Below, piece by piece: positions 5,619 through 6,440 of a DNA stretch of 6,440 nt; position 1 is the stretch's first letter; every line of letters begins with the position of its first letter. The position numbers were made by a program, and so were the translations under genes. The stretch is from the NCBI GenBank assembly GCA_018063485.1, contig JAGPBG010000139.1:1-6440 (forward strand), in the 5' to 3' direction. The notes below the pieces were generated by a model. The model saw only the letters and a list, made by a program, of their open reading frames with translations, had not been told where the DNA came from and did not search any database. This stretch comes from Cypionkella sp. Its GTDB lineage: Bacteria > Pseudomonadota > Alphaproteobacteria > Rhodobacterales > Rhodobacteraceae.

Positions 5619-6440
5619 GTGAAGATACTGGTCCAACTGGGTGCAGCAGTCTTCGCCGCAATGCCGGTATGGGCGCAAGAGGGCGATCCCGTGATGGCCA
5701 AGGGCGATGTGTCCTGGATGATGACCGCGACCGTGCTGGTGCTGTTCATGACGTTGCCGGGCCTTGCGCTGTTCTATGGCGGGTTGGTGCGCAACAAGAA
5801 CATGCTTTCGGTACTGATGCAGACCACGATCATTGCCTGCATGGTGATGGTGATCTGGGTGGTCTATGGCTATTCGGTGACATTTGGCGGCGGCACCTCG
5901 CCCTATTGGGGCGGGTTCGGCAAGCTGTTCCTGTCGGGCGTGAACGCGGAAAGCATGTCGCCGACATTTTCGGCAGGCTATGTGATCCCGGAATATCTGT
6001 TCATCGTGTTCCAGATGACCTTTGCCGCGATTACCCCGGCGCTGATCATCGGGGCCTTTGCCGAGCGGGTAAAGTTCAAGGCGGTGCTGGCCTTTTCGGC
6101 GCTGTGGGTGACGTTGGTTTACTTCCCGGTCGCGCATATGGTCTGGGATGCAAACGGGCTGCTCTATGGGATGGGCGCGATCGACTTTGCGGGCGGCACA
6201 GTGGTGCATATCAACGCCGGTGTTGCGGCGCTGGTCGGCTGTCTGGTCATCGGCAAGCGCGTGGGCCTGGGCCGCGAGAACATGGCACCCCATTCCATGG
6301 TGATGACGATGATCGGGGCTTCGATGCTTTGGGTCGGCTGGTTCGGTTTCAACGTCGGATCGAACCTTGAGGCGAATGGGGGTGCGACACTGGTGATGAT
6401 CAATACGTTTGTCGCGACGGCAGCGGCGACACTGGCCTGG
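5619..6440 (+). CDS. amtB: Ammonium transporter AmtB, partial at its 3' end
   Basis: AmtB is a trimeric inner-membrane channel that takes up ammonium, normally gated by a PII protein. The first 274 codons are present, perhaps two thirds of the protein. A signal peptide (MKILVQLGAAVFAAMPVWA) with cleavage before QEG precedes about six and a half membrane segments. Diagnostic sequences are LPGLALFYGGLVRNKN after the first segment, FQMTF with the phenylalanine-gate pair (131 and 135), Trp176 in AHMVW, and the family signature DFAGGTVVHINAG, where Asp189 and His197 match the conserved ammonium-site Asp and first pore His of E. coli AmtB. The second pore histidine lies beyond the right edge. GTG 5619 is chosen for its strong Shine-Dalgarno and signal peptide. 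The alternative ATG 5583 adds 12 codons with rare Arg AGG/AGA codons, but has its own GAGG at 5573-5576. Nitrogen control is likely; no glnK precedes it. Confidence 0.95.
   Translation, partial: MKILVQLGAAVFAAMPVWAQEGDPVMAKGDVSWMMTATVLVLFMTLPGLALFYGGLVRNKNMLSVLMQTTIIACMVMVIWVVYGYSVTFGGGTSPYWGGFGKLFLSGVNAESMSPTFSAGYVIPEYLFIVFQMTFAAITPALIIGAFAERVKFKAVLAFSALWVTLVYFPVAHMVWDANGLLYGMGAIDFAGGTVVHINAGVAALVGCLVIGKRVGLGRENMAPHSMVMTMIGASMLWVGWFGFNVGSNLEANGGATLVMINTFVATAAATLAW

Noticed and set aside
5535..6293. 252-codon minus-strand open frame rich in His and Arg
   Set aside because: It is antisense to amtB, whose frame shows the ammonium transporter signature and membrane segments. The His richness comes from reading hydrophobic and Met codons in reverse.
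5576..6370. 264-codon plus-strand open frame overlapping amtB
   Set aside because: It is a shifted frame of amtB. The composition (Gly/Arg/Asp-rich, no membrane segments) is that of a shadow.

Overview
The window looks like chromosomal DNA from an alphaproteobacterium, most likely of the Rhodobacterales (Roseobacter/Rhodobacter group). The evidence is the GC-rich coding bias, a PrtD-type secretion ATPase, an adjacent mlaA-mlaC pair in which MlaC carries a twin-arginine signal, and the form of its bifunctional penicillin-binding protein. There is no sign of a mobile element, CRISPR array, tRNA or rRNA. I read it as an ordinary cell-envelope and nutrient-uptake region, and I found no convincing undescribed system. 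The points worth a second look are mainly in the non-coding gaps.

Layout. Positions 1-1486 (minus strand) hold the first 495 codons of a type I secretion permease/ATPase; its C-terminus lies beyond the left edge. A divergent gap of about 150 bp follows, with a 9-bp direct repeat. Then comes a plus-strand pair, the outer-membrane lipoprotein gene mlaA (1640-2380) and the periplasmic carrier gene mlaC (2370-2981). They overlap by 11 bp and end at a probable intrinsic terminator (3001-3025). Converging on them from the right is a minus-strand class A penicillin-binding protein (3138-5324). Across a gap of about 290 bp with several inverted repeats lies a plus-strand ammonium transporter gene, amtB, from 5619 and cut by the right edge.

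How the genes relate. MlaA and MlaC are two parts of the phospholipid-trafficking system that keeps phospholipids out of the outer leaflet of the outer membrane. The MlaFEDB inner-membrane complex they need is not in the window. The penicillin-binding protein polymerises and cross-links peptidoglycan, and the type I ATPase powers one-step protein export across both membranes. These are all envelope functions, but only mlaA-mlaC form an evident operon. amtB imports ammonium; no glnK lies directly before it.

Start codons were decided from local sequence. mlaA begins at the ATG after an in-frame TTG. The penicillin-binding protein begins at an internal ATG because a promoter-like -10 element covers the longer TTG start. 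amtB begins at a GTG with a strong Shine-Dalgarno sequence, although an in-frame ATG 36 bases upstream is also possible.
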